A stretch of DNA of 64,000 nucleotides from Fructilactobacillus florum DSM 22689 = JCM 16035 (GCF_001436645.1 NZ_AYZI01000008.1:1-64000), one strand, 5' to 3'; counted from the first letter of the stretch, positions 18,975 through 28,666 are shown. Translations and numbers: made by a program. Notes: generated by a model not told the origin, from the letters alone.

Positions 18975-19432
18975 CTGGTCGCTCGCCAAGTCGAAAACCA
19001 GCGGTGCACTACGTCTCCCGCTTGAATAAATAGTTCTGCCAACAAAAATCCCATTGCTAGGGCTCCTGCAATCATGACCACCTGCATCACATACGAAAAT
19101 GCTACGTGGGGCTGGCGAAGCGCTATGTACTTCATAACTTGATAAGCCTGCCCGCCCGGGACAAGGGGCACTAATGCCGGAATGTTAAATACAATCACCG
19201 GCATTTTTTTATACCGTGCTGCTAGCATGCCCACAATTCCAATTGTAAACGCCCCCACCAAGTTTTCAGCTACGTAATTGTCACTAATCAGCGCCTGATA
19301 ACCCAGATAACTAACATAACCGGCCGTTCCGACCAATCCACTGAGATTTAGCGCCCGTGGCGAAACATTGATCAGGACAGCAAACCCGACAGTGGCAATA
19401 TAAACTTCAATTAAAACCAGTATAAAATACAT
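18959..19432 (-). CDS. ThrE-type threonine/serine exporter, small (DUF3815) subunit
   Basis: A 157-residue membrane protein with about five segments, corresponding to the C-terminal half of ThrE. The segment with NIPALVPLVPGGQAYQVMKY contains the conserved PLVPG motif of the family. It follows the large half by 14 bases; in many Firmicutes the exporter is split into these two genes. GGAG lies seven bases before ATG. Confidence 0.8.
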   Translation of the reverse strand: MYFILVLIEVYIATVGFAVLINVSPRALNLSGLVGTAGYVSYLGYQALISDNYVAENLVGAFTIGIVGMLAARYKKMPVIVFNIPALVPLVPGGQAYQVMKYIALRQPHVAFSYVMQVVMIAGALAMGFLLAELFIQAGDVVHRWFSTWRATSYRRK

Positions 19433-19446
19433 TCATTTGCTCCTAA

Positions 19447-20217
19447 CTACCCCAACCAAATCAAAGCCAGTGAAACACCAAATCCCAACGCACAGGCACA
19501 AATCAATGCTTCAATGCCCCGTGCTGGTCCACTAATCAGATTCCCATAGATCAGATCCCGAACCGCATTAGTAATCTGAACTCCAGGGACTAGTGGCATC
19601 ACGGCCCCAATGATAATATTGTCGGCACTATGCCCCAGTCCAAGGCGCACTGCCATAATTGCAACCATTCCAATCACCGTTGCTGCCACAAATTCACTAA
19701 TGAAGCTAGCGGTAACTCGTTTTCGCACCCCCTGATAAATCAACCAGCCAAGCATCCCTACGACCGAAGTCAACCAAAAGTCACCATAATCGTGGGTAAA
19801 GATAACTGAAATCATCCCAGAAAGCAATGCTGCCGCCAAGAGCCGTTGCCAAAATTGATAATAACGACCAAAGTACGGAATTTTTTGTAGCATCCGATAA
19901 AAACGATGTAAAGTAATTTGATGAGCAGCAAATTTGCGCGACAGCCGGTTAACAACTTCAATACGACGCAAATCAAAGTCTCGCTGATCAATCTCAGCAA
20001 TCTTAGCAACGGTGTCGTCATCATCAATTGAAATCATAATTCCCGTAATTGTCACATAGGCTCGCAAATTGGGAACGCCTGCATTGGCTGCAATTCTTTT
20101 GATCGTGTCGGAAACTCGATTAAGTTCCGACCCGTTTTCAATCAAAATTTTCCCAGCTAGCAGGCAGGTTTGAACCAATAAATTCTTTTCTTTAATTGAG
20201 AGAGTCGGTTCGTTCAT
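19447..20217 (-). CDS. ThrE-type threonine/serine exporter, large (DUF1212) subunit
   Basis: A 256-residue protein. The N-terminal cytosolic part (about 1-115) carries the ThrE motif CLLAGKILIENGSELNRVSDTI, and the C-terminal half holds five membrane segments including the VMPLVPGVQITNAVRDL motif. Family members export threonine and serine. It is the first gene of the pair; GGAG lies eight bases before ATG. Confidence 0.82.
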   Translation of the reverse strand: MNEPTLSIKEKNLLVQTCLLAGKILIENGSELNRVSDTIKRIAANAGVPNLRAYVTITGIMISIDDDDTVAKIAEIDQRDFDLRRIEVVNRLSRKFAAHQITLHRFYRMLQKIPYFGRYYQFWQRLLAAALLSGMISVIFTHDYGDFWLTSVVGMLGWLIYQGVRKRVTASFISEFVAATVIGMVAIMAVRLGLGHSADNIIIGAVMPLVPGVQITNAVRDLIYGNLISGPARGIEALICACALGFGVSLALIWLG

Positions 20218-20304
20218 TACATCAGCTCCTTTAATTGGGCAAAAACATCATTACCGTTATTTTACTATCGTCAGGGACGTTTTAACAGGCAGCGCAGAAA
20301 CCAA

Positions 20305-20333
20305 TTTACTAACATTCGCAAAATCGCTATAAT
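20305..20333 (+). promoter_or_regulatory. Promoter of the 115-residue unknown gene
   Basis: TTTACT (20305-20310) and TATAAT (20328-20333) are 17 bases apart, about 40 bases ahead of the gene at 20372. Confidence 0.7.
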
Positions 20334-20371
20334 TAAGAAGATAGTGCTGCTGTTTAATTAGGAGGATCTCA

Positions 20372-20719
20372 ATGAGCGATAATTCAACTTTTTCAAACTT
20401 GGAAACTACCGCCAAGGCAAAGGCAATTAAATCATTTCTACCTTTTTACATTCAAAAGCTGCGAAGTGATGAATTGGATGTTATGACAACCTTTGACAAG
20501 CGGCAAGTCATGGCTAATATTAACCGCGTCATTTTTGATGCCAGTAATCAAGCAACTAACAACTTATACGACTTTGTCGCCGACTACTGTCACGAAAACC
20601 TCTTAATGCTCATGCAGGAATTACCACAAGCATACTTTGAAAATGGTAATCCAACAACTGATTGGGATGCTTGGTACACCGAACAAACGGATCAACTAGA
20701 TCCAAATGCCACACTTTAA
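20372..20719 (+). CDS. Conserved-looking small protein of unknown function
   Basis: A 115-residue acidic, soluble protein without signal peptide, membrane segment or cysteine cluster; I do not recognise the family. It is predicted mostly helical. The evidence that it is real is good: a near-consensus promoter, TTAGGAGG eight bases before ATG, a full open frame, and a strong terminator at 20778-20828. It is transcribed alone. Confidence 0.7.
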   Translation: MSDNSTFSNLETTAKAKAIKSFLPFYIQKLRSDELDVMTTFDKRQVMANINRVIFDASNQATNNLYDFVADYCHENLLMLMQELPQAYFENGNPTTDWDAWYTEQTDQLDPNATL

Positions 20720-20777
20720 TCAGTAAAAAGACCTGCGGTGATCCAAATCGATTCGCCGTTTCATAGATGTTTCAAAC

Positions 20778-20828
20778 AAAAAAGCCACTCCATATCAACG
20801 AGTAACAGATTGATATGGAGTGGCTTTT
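20778..20828. terminator. Long bidirectional terminator
   Basis: AAAAGCCACTCCATATCAA and TTGATATGGAGTGGCTTTT form a perfect 19-base-pair stem with an 11-base loop. It follows the 115-residue gene and also lies downstream of the convergent MFS gene. Confidence 0.9.
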
Positions 20829-20947
20829 CTTCAATTTTAAAATATTCATTTCTTTCGAACACCTTGCCAAGCGTCTGTTTCCCTGTGAACGGGATTCTGC
20901 ATGCATCCAGCAAGCGTGCCAACAGTGTGATTATCATTAATCAGCGC

Positions 20948-22159
20948 TTATTTAGCTACCAATGATTTGCCAATTCGATGGTCAAAATTCATAATAATCG
21001 GAATGATAATCATGGGAAGTGCAATCAGCAAAATCAATCCATTACTTGGTCTAGCAAAAAAGCCACTGATTACAGAAGCAATTGGTGCTAGACTACCAAA
21101 AATAGCAAAGACAATCCCCATTACTAACCCTAACATTTTTCCTGGAACTTGTTGTTGAATGGCAGTGACAAAAATCATATTGGCAAAAAAGCTGAAGATG
21201 CCGTAACCTAACCAAGCGATTATGAGAAAACCAAAGCGCATGGTTTGATTGGACATCAACTGAAAGCTAACCGGTAACAATCCCAGCCCGAGTGCTTGCA
21301 ACAATAACAATTTAGGATAATTTTTAGCCATCTTCATCAATTTATTCGCATGTTTACTAAGATACAAGCCCCCCAGTAAGGCTGAGACACCAATGATTAA
21401 ATCTTGCACCGAATAAGCAATCGGATACTGTGGCAGTTGCTGACTTAGATACAGTGGCATGAGATACCAATACAACCAAAAGCTTAAATTGACAATGGCT
21501 GCGTAAGGTAAAATACGCTTAATAATTGGAATTTGTAGCGTTATTTTAAGATCCTCCCAAAGGGAGCGCTTACTTGCACCAACAACGGGAGCAGTAGCTG
21601 CTTCTACTGGTTTTTTTATGAACAAAACCAAGAGTGCTGATCCCATTAGTAACCCCAAGACCACTGCATACGCATCAACAACATCAAACAACATGATCAA
21701 CACTCCCCCTAACGCTGCCCCGGCAATTGTAGCTACTTGCGTTGCGATACTTATCAACGAGTTATTGTAGATCAGCTCGCTTTCATCGGTGGCGTAATCA
21801 GGAGCGATTGATTCAATTGCGGGTCCATAAAACGAGCCTAGTATACTTAATAGCAGATTAAGTGCGATGAGCAGCAATACCAATTGATGTGTTACATAGT
21901 AACTAATAAAAAAGAGGGCAAATAATAAACATCTGAGCATGCTCGCATACTTAATAATCGTTATCTTAGCAACTTGATCGGCAAAACGCCCTCCCAGCGG
22001 TGTTAATAAGATATTAATGATGGATAACGAGCCAAAGACGGCGACCATCTTCTGGTCATGTAAAACGGCTCCCAAATACCAAATCGTGTAGACCGAAAAT
22101 GCCATTGAAGCAGTGGCTGCAACGAAATCATTAATTGCTAATTTCCAAATAGTTTTCAT
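20948..22159 (-). CDS. MFS transporter (drug-efflux-like)
   Basis: A 403-residue permease with 12 predicted membrane segments. The loop 2-3 motif occurs as GGRFADQVAKI (about residues 56-66), a loose form of the MFS motif A. The general layout resembles the MFS-1 proteins related to macrolide or bacteriocin exporters, but the substrate is unknown. It is monocistronic; the nearest purine-rich block GAGG is about 12 bases before ATG, so initiation may be weak. Confidence 0.75.
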   Translation of the reverse strand: MKTIWKLAINDFVAATASMAFSVYTIWYLGAVLHDQKMVAVFGSLSIINILLTPLGGRFADQVAKITIIKYASMLRCLLFALFFISYYVTHQLVLLLIALNLLLSILGSFYGPAIESIAPDYATDESELIYNNSLISIATQVATIAGAALGGVLIMLFDVVDAYAVVLGLLMGSALLVLFIKKPVEAATAPVVGASKRSLWEDLKITLQIPIIKRILPYAAIVNLSFWLYWYLMPLYLSQQLPQYPIAYSVQDLIIGVSALLGGLYLSKHANKLMKMAKNYPKLLLLQALGLGLLPVSFQLMSNQTMRFGFLIIAWLGYGIFSFFANMIFVTAIQQQVPGKMLGLVMGIVFAIFGSLAPIASVISGFFARPSNGLILLIALPMIIIPIIMNFDHRIGKSLVAK

Positions 22160-22436
22160 ATCAACGGATTACCTCAATATCTAAGTCTTTTATCTTTATT
22201 TTCTTTTGAAATCATTTTAGGAAAATAAAATGGAATATCTCCATTCAAAACTAGCAGTTCTAACTGTTTATAAAAATTATTAAAGTTCATAATATTATGC
22301 TTTTATGCCCTTGTAAAGACATTTTTATTCGCTTTTTTACTGTTTATGTAATAAAAAAAGCTACATAGTACGTCTCTATGGTTGCTAACGATGGCTTCGT
22401 CAGAAAATGCTAACATCTAACTTATTGATTCAGTAA

Positions 22437-22476
22437 TTAAAAAAGACGAACTCGGAAAGTTTATCCAAGTTCGTCT
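22437..22476 (-). terminator. CDF transporter terminator
   Basis: AGACGAACT pairs with AGTTCGTCT and on the minus strand is followed by TTTTTTAATT. The remaining part of the 22160-22482 gap is AT-rich; I see no gene, RNA or clear promoter element in it other than the upstream region of the MFS gene. Confidence 0.85.
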
Positions 22477-22482
22477 GTACTA

Positions 22483-23376
22483 CTAAACATCCTGATCTGT
22501 ATCGGAAAAGAGCGCTTCGTCCGCCCCCCGAGTCGTTTCAGGTTGAATCGTTACGTGTTTAATTTGATATTTCGACTTTAATAGTTGATTAATCTGATCG
22601 TAGATTGGTTGCACTGAGCTTAGCGGCATGTCACGCAGATTGACGTGGGCTGAAAAGACGATGCTGTTTTCATCGACCATTAAAGCATGTACATGGTGCA
22701 CACTGTAGACGCCGTCAATTAACAACAGATCATGCTTAATAGCCGGATAGTCCAAGCGGGGAGCCGCCTCCATCAAGATCGAAATGGTGCGCCGAATTAC
22801 CGGACAGCATTCCCATAAGATGTAGAACGAAACCACCAGCGTAATCAATGGATCGATGATGGTCCAGTGATACAGTTGAATCAAAAGCGCTCCGACAATA
22901 ATCCCCAGCGATGATAATGTATCACTCAAAAGGTGCAGATAGGTCGCCTTCATGTTTAAATTATGCTGTGAGCCTCGATGTAATAAGAGCGTTGATCCTA
23001 AGTTTGCGATGGTACTGATGACCGCCACGACAAACATTAATCCTCCGTGAACTCTTTCTGGGTGCTGAATCCGGCTAAGGGCTTCCACCATTAAAAACAC
23101 CGAGATCAATACCAAAAAGATCGAATTAAACAGTGCCGATAAAATTTCTGCCCGCTTAAACCCGTAAGTATTAGTGTGCGTTTGTTTTCGACGACTCAAT
23201 AAATGAGCGGCGTAGCTAAAAATGATTGAGAGCGAATCACCTAGATTATGAACCGCATCTGAAAGCAACGAGAGACTACCAGAAAGTAGTCCTCCGACAA
23301 ATTCCAAAATGGTAATTAATGAATTCAATACCGTAACTTCGAGAAATCGGAGCCCGGACAGCGAATCCTCCTTCAT
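22483..23376 (-). CDS. czcD: Cation diffusion facilitator (Zn2+/Co2+/Cd2+ exporter type)
   Basis: A 297-residue membrane exporter with six membrane segments and a C-terminal cytosolic domain (about 205-285). The metal site is formed by His and Asp residues in LLSDAVHNLGD (segment 2) and HLLSDTLSSLG (segment 5), the H-D set typical of the zinc-type CDF branch. It is monocistronic with its own terminator. The specific metal is inferred from the motif only; the gene symbol follows the family name. Confidence 0.87.
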   Translation of the reverse strand: MKEDSLSGLRFLEVTVLNSLITILEFVGGLLSGSLSLLSDAVHNLGDSLSIIFSYAAHLLSRRKQTHTNTYGFKRAEILSALFNSIFLVLISVFLMVEALSRIQHPERVHGGLMFVVAVISTIANLGSTLLLHRGSQHNLNMKATYLHLLSDTLSSLGIIVGALLIQLYHWTIIDPLITLVVSFYILWECCPVIRRTISILMEAAPRLDYPAIKHDLLLIDGVYSVHHVHALMVDENSIVFSAHVNLRDMPLSSVQPIYDQINQLLKSKYQIKHVTIQPETTRGADEALFSDTDQDV

Positions 23377-23399
23377 AATTAAAGTCCCCTTTTTCAGGT

Positions 23400-23843
23400 T
23401 TAAATTCTTGGACCTTCATACTCACTGCGGGGCAATTTCTCAAAATCATACCCGGCTACTGCTGCGGGATCTTTCAAATATGCCTGTAAGCTTTCAGAAA
23501 TCATCAAATTAACCGTGGCCGTTTTTTCTTGAAAAACAATCACCGGCTTTTTCATCTGAACAGCCGCCCCAATTTCATAAGCAGTGCCGCTATCAACTTG
23601 ATCATCCACAAAGTCAACAATCGCTAACACTGCATCGGCAGCCATTAAATGTTCCATATCGACGCGGTAAATCGCCTGCGCCCACGGCTTAGTAAATTCT
23701 TGATAATCACCTTGCAATTTATATTTACGGGGCGAGAAATAACTGGTTACTGTCGGATTTTGTGTAAGAGCTTGTTCGATTTTTTCAATCCGAGTGACCT
23801 GTTCTGCATCAAAAAAGGGACTAGCTAAGTAGATTTTGGCCAT
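23400..23843 (-). CDS. Nucleoside 2-deoxyribosyltransferase
   Basis: Moves the deoxyribosyl group between nucleobases in purine/pyrimidine salvage. The 147-residue protein has the N-terminal IYLASPFF loop, the aspartate of LAIVDFVDDQVDSGTAYEIG with the catalytic Glu in TAYEIGAA, and the NLM block near residue 113 shared with the lactobacillar enzymes. It overlaps the preceding gene by one base (TAATG), so the two are co-translated. Dehypoxanthine chemistry links it to the deoxynucleoside kinase at 10556. Confidence 0.85.
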   Translation of the reverse strand: MAKIYLASPFFDAEQVTRIEKIEQALTQNPTVTSYFSPRKYKLQGDYQEFTKPWAQAIYRVDMEHLMAADAVLAIVDFVDDQVDSGTAYEIGAAVQMKKPVIVFQEKTATVNLMISESLQAYLKDPAAVAGYDFEKLPRSEYEGPRI

Positions 23844-24262
23844 TATTCTGGTTCTCCTTTGTCATCTGCTACAAGGCGCCAATCGCCTTCATTTGCTTTT
23901 GAAATTAGATTAAAAAAATGTAGTAATTGTGCTGCTCGTTGCCGATCGTGTTGAAACAGGCGGTTTAATCCTTCCCCGGTATTCAGTGGCCGATCGAGAG
24001 CGAACTGTCCATCAGTTGTGCTGGTTCCTTGGGCAAGAGCCATCACAGTTGCTTGTGTTGCAATCTTGGTGACAACCAAAAACAGCGTAAAGTCATCATT
24101 GGCTTGCATATAAACTGGCATGGCCCACACATCCGGAGCAATCTCAACCAGCTCATATTCGTTAAATTTATAATCTTTATGATTTTTGGAAGTGACCGGT
24201 GTTTTTAACGTGAACATCATCTTAGCAAATGCCGGTTGCCCTAACTCTAATTTGTCCTCCAT
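23843..24262 (-). CDS. Unknown protein coupled to nucleoside deoxyribosyltransferase
   Basis: A 139-residue soluble, acidic protein; I do not recognise a domain. There is no signal peptide or membrane segment. The sequence has a regular alpha/beta character (FTLFLVVTKIATQATVMALAQG in the middle). Its stop overlaps the start of the deoxyribosyltransferase gene by one base, and it begins 22 bases after the pseudouridine synthase gene, so it is in an rluD-like/unknown/ndt operon. The coupling suggests a functional link with NDT but proves nothing. Confidence 0.65.
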   Translation of the reverse strand: MEDKLELGQPAFAKMMFTLKTPVTSKNHKDYKFNEYELVEIAPDVWAMPVYMQANDDFTLFLVVTKIATQATVMALAQGTSTTDGQFALDRPLNTGEGLNRLFQHDRQRAAQLLHFFNLISKANEGDWRLVADDKGEPE

Positions 24263-24284
24263 CTCATTCCCCCGTCTCCAGTTT

Positions 24285-25160
24285 CTATTGATAGTTTAGC
24301 ATATCATCTGGGAGCGGAGCCGTAAATTTTCGCAACTGCTGACAAAAAGGATCAAACCATTCTATACGCAAGGCGTGTAGTGCTTGCCGATCCATCCCTG
24401 CGTGCATTGGACCTCCATATAATTGATCACCCAGCAACGGATGCCCCAGTGATGCAAAGTGGGCCCGAATCTGATGGGTTCGACCAGTCTGCAGCTGTAC
24501 TCGGACGACCGTGGCCGTGGCTGTTTGTTGCTCAACCCAATATTCAGTTTGAGCCGGTTGCCCAGTTGTAAGCACTGTTCTAGCAATTTCACCCGGGCGA
24601 CGACCCAGCGGTAGCGTAATAACGTCATGCTGGTTAGTCAACCGACCACTGACTATCGCTAGATATTCTTTATGCAAAGTCCGGTCAGCAAGCTGTTGCG
24701 TAGCATAGTTGTTTGCCAACCGATCCTTAGCAATCAGCATGATCCCACTGGTAAACCGATCCAACCTGGTTACCAAATGCGGACGAAGGTTCTCACTTCC
24801 CGCCTGCTCTAACCGACCTTTAACTCGATTAACTACAGTATCCGTCCGATTACTTGGTCCGGGAACGGAAGTTAAGCCCGCCGGCTTATTAATGACCAGC
24901 CAGTGTGCGTCCTCATAGATGACCTCCAAGGGATGCAAACTACTGGCTAACTGGGGATCTGGGCGTTCCGGTGGAAACACTACCGTAATTTGATCACCTG
25001 GAGCAACTTGAGCAGCCGGCGTAATCGGTTGCTGATTACGATAAAAAGCTTGTGGCTGTTGTTTTACTTCTGAGTAGAGACGCTGGCTTACCCCTTTAAG
25101 CAACAAAAACTGCTTTACTCCCAAGGTCGTATCAGTTCGATTCATCCAGCTAATTTTCAT
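24285..25160 (-). CDS. RluA/RluD-family pseudouridine synthase
   Basis: Converts specific uridines of rRNA or tRNA to pseudouridine. The 291-residue protein has an N-terminal S4-like region (about 15-75) and the catalytic domain with the Asp in TRLDRFTSG (near residue 131); most family members have HRLD at this point, here TRLD. Later blocks KEYLAIVSG and LQTGRTHQIRAHFASLGHPLLGD are well preserved. The start is the ATG at 25160, eight bases after GGAGG; a longer frame adds 16 residues without a good start. Confidence 0.88.
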   Translation of the reverse strand: MKISWMNRTDTTLGVKQFLLLKGVSQRLYSEVKQQPQAFYRNQQPITPAAQVAPGDQITVVFPPERPDPQLASSLHPLEVIYEDAHWLVINKPAGLTSVPGPSNRTDTVVNRVKGRLEQAGSENLRPHLVTRLDRFTSGIMLIAKDRLANNYATQQLADRTLHKEYLAIVSGRLTNQHDVITLPLGRRPGEIARTVLTTGQPAQTEYWVEQQTATATVVRVQLQTGRTHQIRAHFASLGHPLLGDQLYGGPMHAGMDRQALHALRIEWFDPFCQQLRKFTAPLPDDMLNYQ

Positions 25161-25190
25161 GGGTATCGCCTCCTCATTGAATTTATTCAT

Positions 25191-25224
25191 AAAAAAAACA
25201 GCTCCCAATGACAGAAGCTGTCAT
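25191..25224 (-). terminator. Terminator of the second MFS gene
   Basis: On the minus strand CAGCT...AGCTG is followed by eight T residues, directly after the stop of the gene at 25228; a competing hairpin ATGACAG/CTGTCAT overlaps it. Confidence 0.65.
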
Positions 25225-25227
25225 TCA

Positions 25228-26442
25228 TCAATCACGAAAAATCCGATGACCAATAAATCGCAGATCGTAAATCCCGATTCCCCCAATTAATAACAAACCG
25301 ATGCCAGAGATTAAGAAAGATAGTCCTGGAGAGTTCGTATTAAATAGATTGTTGACACTTCCTAGCGCCACAGGAGCTAGGAAAATCCCACAGTTACTTC
25401 CGATTAATAAAATTGATGTAACAACATTTAAATTTTGGGGTTCTGAAATCTCAGTCGCAATATTTAAGATATAAGAGACCACAATTGTGTCAAGCATCGT
25501 CACCAAAAACATCCCTAAGGCTGCTGTAAAAAACGAGTGGGCAAAAGAAACAATTATCTGACTCACTCCGCTTGCAATAATCGCAAGTGGTAACAAATAT
25601 TTCCGCAAATACTGCAAGGCTCGCCCAAAAATAATTCCGCCCATTAATCCAAAAAAGGGAGCAATACTAATAATCATGGCCGCCTGTTGCACCGAGCCAA
25701 TCTTACTATCCTCAATGAACTCCGCCAGTCGGACAGTCGCTCCCACGTAAGTAATCTGGTAAACCGCTAATAAAATTGTCCAAAAAAGTACATCAGGATT
25801 TAAACGCCGCCGACGCTCCTTTTTAACCGCTGTTGGAGTCGATGTTGGGGTGGTTGGTTCTGGAACGTAGAGATAAAAAAGAATTGCGACGGGAAAAGCC
25901 AGCCCATACACTAGAAAAGAGCTGTGCCACCCGTAATCAACTAGCAATGCTCCCGCAATATAAGCACATACGGCATCCCCAAACATTTCAAAACCACTTC
26001 GAATCCCCATCAAAATGTTTTTTTCATTGCCAGCAAAAAAAGTTCCAATCAGACTAACTGCCAGTCCATTAATTAGCCCCAACCCGACCCCAAAACCAAA
26101 CCGGGAGAGCAACATCAAATAGTAATTCGTGACTATTAGTGGCAAAATTCCAAATAAGCCACTGATAATTAGACCTAAAATCACTGTCTTTTTGGGGGAG
26201 AGCTGTTTGGCAATCCAACCACTCAGTAACAAAAAGATAATAACTGCCAGCGAAGGCATCGTGGCAATTAGTTCGATTGCAGCATATGAATGACCTGGAA
26301 AGGCCCGCTGCCACTCTGGAACGGCAGCAGAAACTGAGAGGGAACTAGCTAATACCAGTGAAACCGATAACAAAGAAAATCTCATCATTAACGGATATTT
26401 AGATTTGTTTTTCACCTTGGATCGTAGTCTAAAATTAGCCAT
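25228..26442 (-). CDS. MFS transporter
   Basis: A 404-residue permease with 12 predicted membrane segments and a central basic cytosolic loop (VKKERRRRLNP, about 210-220). The motif A region reads LSGWIAKQLSPKKT. No family-specific signature shows its substrate. The start is the ATG at 26442, eight bases after GAGG; a GTG nine bases upstream overlaps the ribosome binding site. A terminator follows at 25191-25224. Confidence 0.75.
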   Translation of the reverse strand: MANFRLRSKVKNKSKYPLMMRFSLLSVSLVLASSLSVSAAVPEWQRAFPGHSYAAIELIATMPSLAVIIFLLLSGWIAKQLSPKKTVILGLIISGLFGILPLIVTNYYLMLLSRFGFGVGLGLINGLAVSLIGTFFAGNEKNILMGIRSGFEMFGDAVCAYIAGALLVDYGWHSSFLVYGLAFPVAILFYLYVPEPTTPTSTPTAVKKERRRRLNPDVLFWTILLAVYQITYVGATVRLAEFIEDSKIGSVQQAAMIISIAPFFGLMGGIIFGRALQYLRKYLLPLAIIASGVSQIIVSFAHSFFTAALGMFLVTMLDTIVVSYILNIATEISEPQNLNVVTSILLIGSNCGIFLAPVALGSVNNLFNTNSPGLSFLISGIGLLLIGGIGIYDLRFIGHRIFRD

Positions 26443-26528
26443 CGTCGTCACCTCACAAATTGAATGTCTTCATGGTAACGCATGTCAGTACTTCCTGCAA
26501 TTACCGCACCACATCCCATGAGCGAAAT

Positions 26529-26560
26529 AAAAAAGCATTCGCAACTGCGAATGCTTTTTT
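26529..26560. terminator. copB terminator
   Basis: AAAAAAGCATTCGC and GCGAATGCTTTTTT form a perfect stem immediately after the copB stop. A and T runs make it bidirectional, though the gene on its other side points away. Confidence 0.9.
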
Positions 26561-26563
26561 ATC

Positions 26564-28642
26564 CTAATCAATTTTATTAAGCCGGAGCAAGAAGGCATTG
26601 ATAGAAACTACCACCGTCGATAGTGACATGATAATGGCTCCAATTGCTGGTGACAAAACAATTCCAATTGGGGCTAACACGCCAGCAGCGAGTGGCATCG
26701 CAATAATATTGTAGCCTGCTCCCCACCACAGATTTTGCACCATCTTTCGATTGGTAGCCGTTGCTAGATTAAGAAAGTTTACAATATCATCTGGATTACT
26801 GTGCACCAAGACTACATCGGCAGAATCGATGGCCACTTCTGTTCCGGCTCCAATGGCGACTCCGATATCAGCACGCGTTAAGCTTGGCGCATCGTTAATT
26901 CCGTCACCCACCATCATCACGTGGTGCCCCTGTTGCTGATAACTCTTGACGATTTGTTCTTTATCATCAGGTAGCAATTGTGACTGATAGGCAATCCCAC
27001 CAAGTTGTTTTGCCACCCGTTGCGCAGTTAATTCATTATCACCCGTAAGCATCACTGGTGTAATGTGCATTGTTTGTAGCGTTTTGATTAGTTGAGTGGC
27101 TTCTGGCCGTAAGACATCACCCTGGGCAACTAAGCCTAAAACTTGACGATTTTTAATTAAATAACTAATCGAATTTCCAGCTGCGGCCAGCTGCTTAAAC
27201 TGATCCCGCTGATAAGTGATTTGGTGCTGATCTAAATACTTAGCATTCACAATCTGATAAGTTTCATTTCCGATCTCACCTTGCAGTCCAACCCCTTGGA
27301 TCGTTTGAACGTGATTGGCTGGTTGATAGCTCAATTCTTGATTTTGAACTTCTCGCAAAATTCCAGTTGCCAAAGGATGGCTGGAATTAGCTTCCAAAGA
27401 TGCAAACTTTTTTAACAACTCCGTTTGCTTCAGCTTTTGATTAGCAACAACTTGGTTGACCTGAAAAACTCCTTGAGTCAAGGTTCCCGTTTTATCCATA
27501 AAGACGTAATCAAGCTGGCGCACGGCCTCTAGTGACTCGCGATTTCTGATTAGCAAACCATTTTGAGCAGCAATCGAGGTACTCCGTGCTACGACAAGCG
27601 GAATCGCCAGCCCCAAAGCATGAGGACAAGCGATTACTAACACCGTTACCATTCGTTCCAAGCCATAACTAAATCCCGCAATCAGTGTCCAGACCACCAA
27701 TGCTAGAATACCAATCACTAAAGCAGCATAGAACAGCCAACGTGCCACCAGTGCGGCCTTAGTTTCTGCCTTTGACTTCTCTTGTTGCGCTTGTTGGACC
27801 AATTTAATTACCTGGGCTAGGTAGCCATTCTCACCAGTAGCGGTAACTTTCACTCGGAGGGTTCCGTCGCCATTAATTGACCCGCCAATTACTTGATCGG
27901 TGGTCTTTTTCTCGACGACTTTTGCTTCTCCAGTGACCAAGGATTCGTTGACCGAACTTTCCCCAGCAATCACGACCCCATCGGTTGGAATTTTAGCTCC
28001 AGCTTGGACTAAGACAATTTGACCGTCTTTCAGATCACTAAGTTTGATCGTTTGCACCTGTCCAGCAGAGTCAACGACCTGGGCTTCGTCTGGGAGCAAG
28101 GCTGCCATTTTTTGTAATGCATTCCCGGCGTTCATCACCGAATTCATTTCAATCCAATGTCCTAACAGCATGATGACAATCAAGCTGGCCAATTCCCAAA
28201 AGAAATTCATATAGTGTCCCTGAGGATTCACAAACTGCTGCATAACAAATGAATATAGACTATATAAATATGCCACGCTAATTCCCATCGTAATCAGGGT
28301 CATCATCGCCGGTTCATGCCCACGAAGTTCTCCTTTAGCACCCGCAAAAAACGGCTGCCCACCGTAGAAGAACAACAGCGTCGCAAAAATTAGAACCACC
28401 CATTCTGAGCCCGGAAAACTAGTTTGAAACGGCAATACTATTCCCATAAATGGTGATAATAGCAGAATTGGTAATGAAAGCAGCAAAGAAATCCAAAACC
28501 GTCGTTTTAAATTTCCCATGTGCATCATGTGTCCACCCATCATCATGCTACCATCCATCGATCCATGATCCATCTGCATCTTGCTGTGATCCATGTCCAT
28601 CTGACCCATACTAGGTTGATTTTGATTATTTTGCATATCCAT
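26564..28642 (-). CDS. copB: Copper-exporting P-type ATPase (CopB type)
   Basis: A P1B-type ATPase of 692 residues that exports copper. The N terminus (about 1-45) is rich in Met and His instead of having a CxxC domain. The membrane motif is CPH (VIACPHALGLAIP), which defines the CopB subgroup, as against CPC in CopA. The phosphorylation site is DKTGTLTQG, the phosphatase motif is in VTGEAKVVEK, and the hinge is GDGINDAPSLTRADIGVAIG. I chose the ATG at 28642, eight bases after GGAG, over a GTG adjacent to the ribosome binding site. It follows copY by 24 bases in a copper-induced operon. No CopZ chaperone or CopA is in the window. Confidence 0.93.
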   Translation of the reverse strand: MDMQNNQNQPSMGQMDMDHSKMQMDHGSMDGSMMMGGHMMHMGNLKRRFWISLLLSLPILLLSPFMGIVLPFQTSFPGSEWVVLIFATLLFFYGGQPFFAGAKGELRGHEPAMMTLITMGISVAYLYSLYSFVMQQFVNPQGHYMNFFWELASLIVIMLLGHWIEMNSVMNAGNALQKMAALLPDEAQVVDSAGQVQTIKLSDLKDGQIVLVQAGAKIPTDGVVIAGESSVNESLVTGEAKVVEKKTTDQVIGGSINGDGTLRVKVTATGENGYLAQVIKLVQQAQQEKSKAETKAALVARWLFYAALVIGILALVVWTLIAGFSYGLERMVTVLVIACPHALGLAIPLVVARSTSIAAQNGLLIRNRESLEAVRQLDYVFMDKTGTLTQGVFQVNQVVANQKLKQTELLKKFASLEANSSHPLATGILREVQNQELSYQPANHVQTIQGVGLQGEIGNETYQIVNAKYLDQHQITYQRDQFKQLAAAGNSISYLIKNRQVLGLVAQGDVLRPEATQLIKTLQTMHITPVMLTGDNELTAQRVAKQLGGIAYQSQLLPDDKEQIVKSYQQQGHHVMMVGDGINDAPSLTRADIGVAIGAGTEVAIDSADVVLVHSNPDDIVNFLNLATATNRKMVQNLWWGAGYNIIAMPLAAGVLAPIGIVLSPAIGAIIMSLSTVVVSINAFLLRLNKID

Positions 28643-28666
28643 TGTTTTCACTCCATTCTAGTTAAA

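Noticed and set aside
22160-22436. Possible riboswitch or small RNA before the MFS gene
   Set aside because: The gap is AT-rich with a few short hairpins, but no conserved motif or terminator-coupled structure could be made out.
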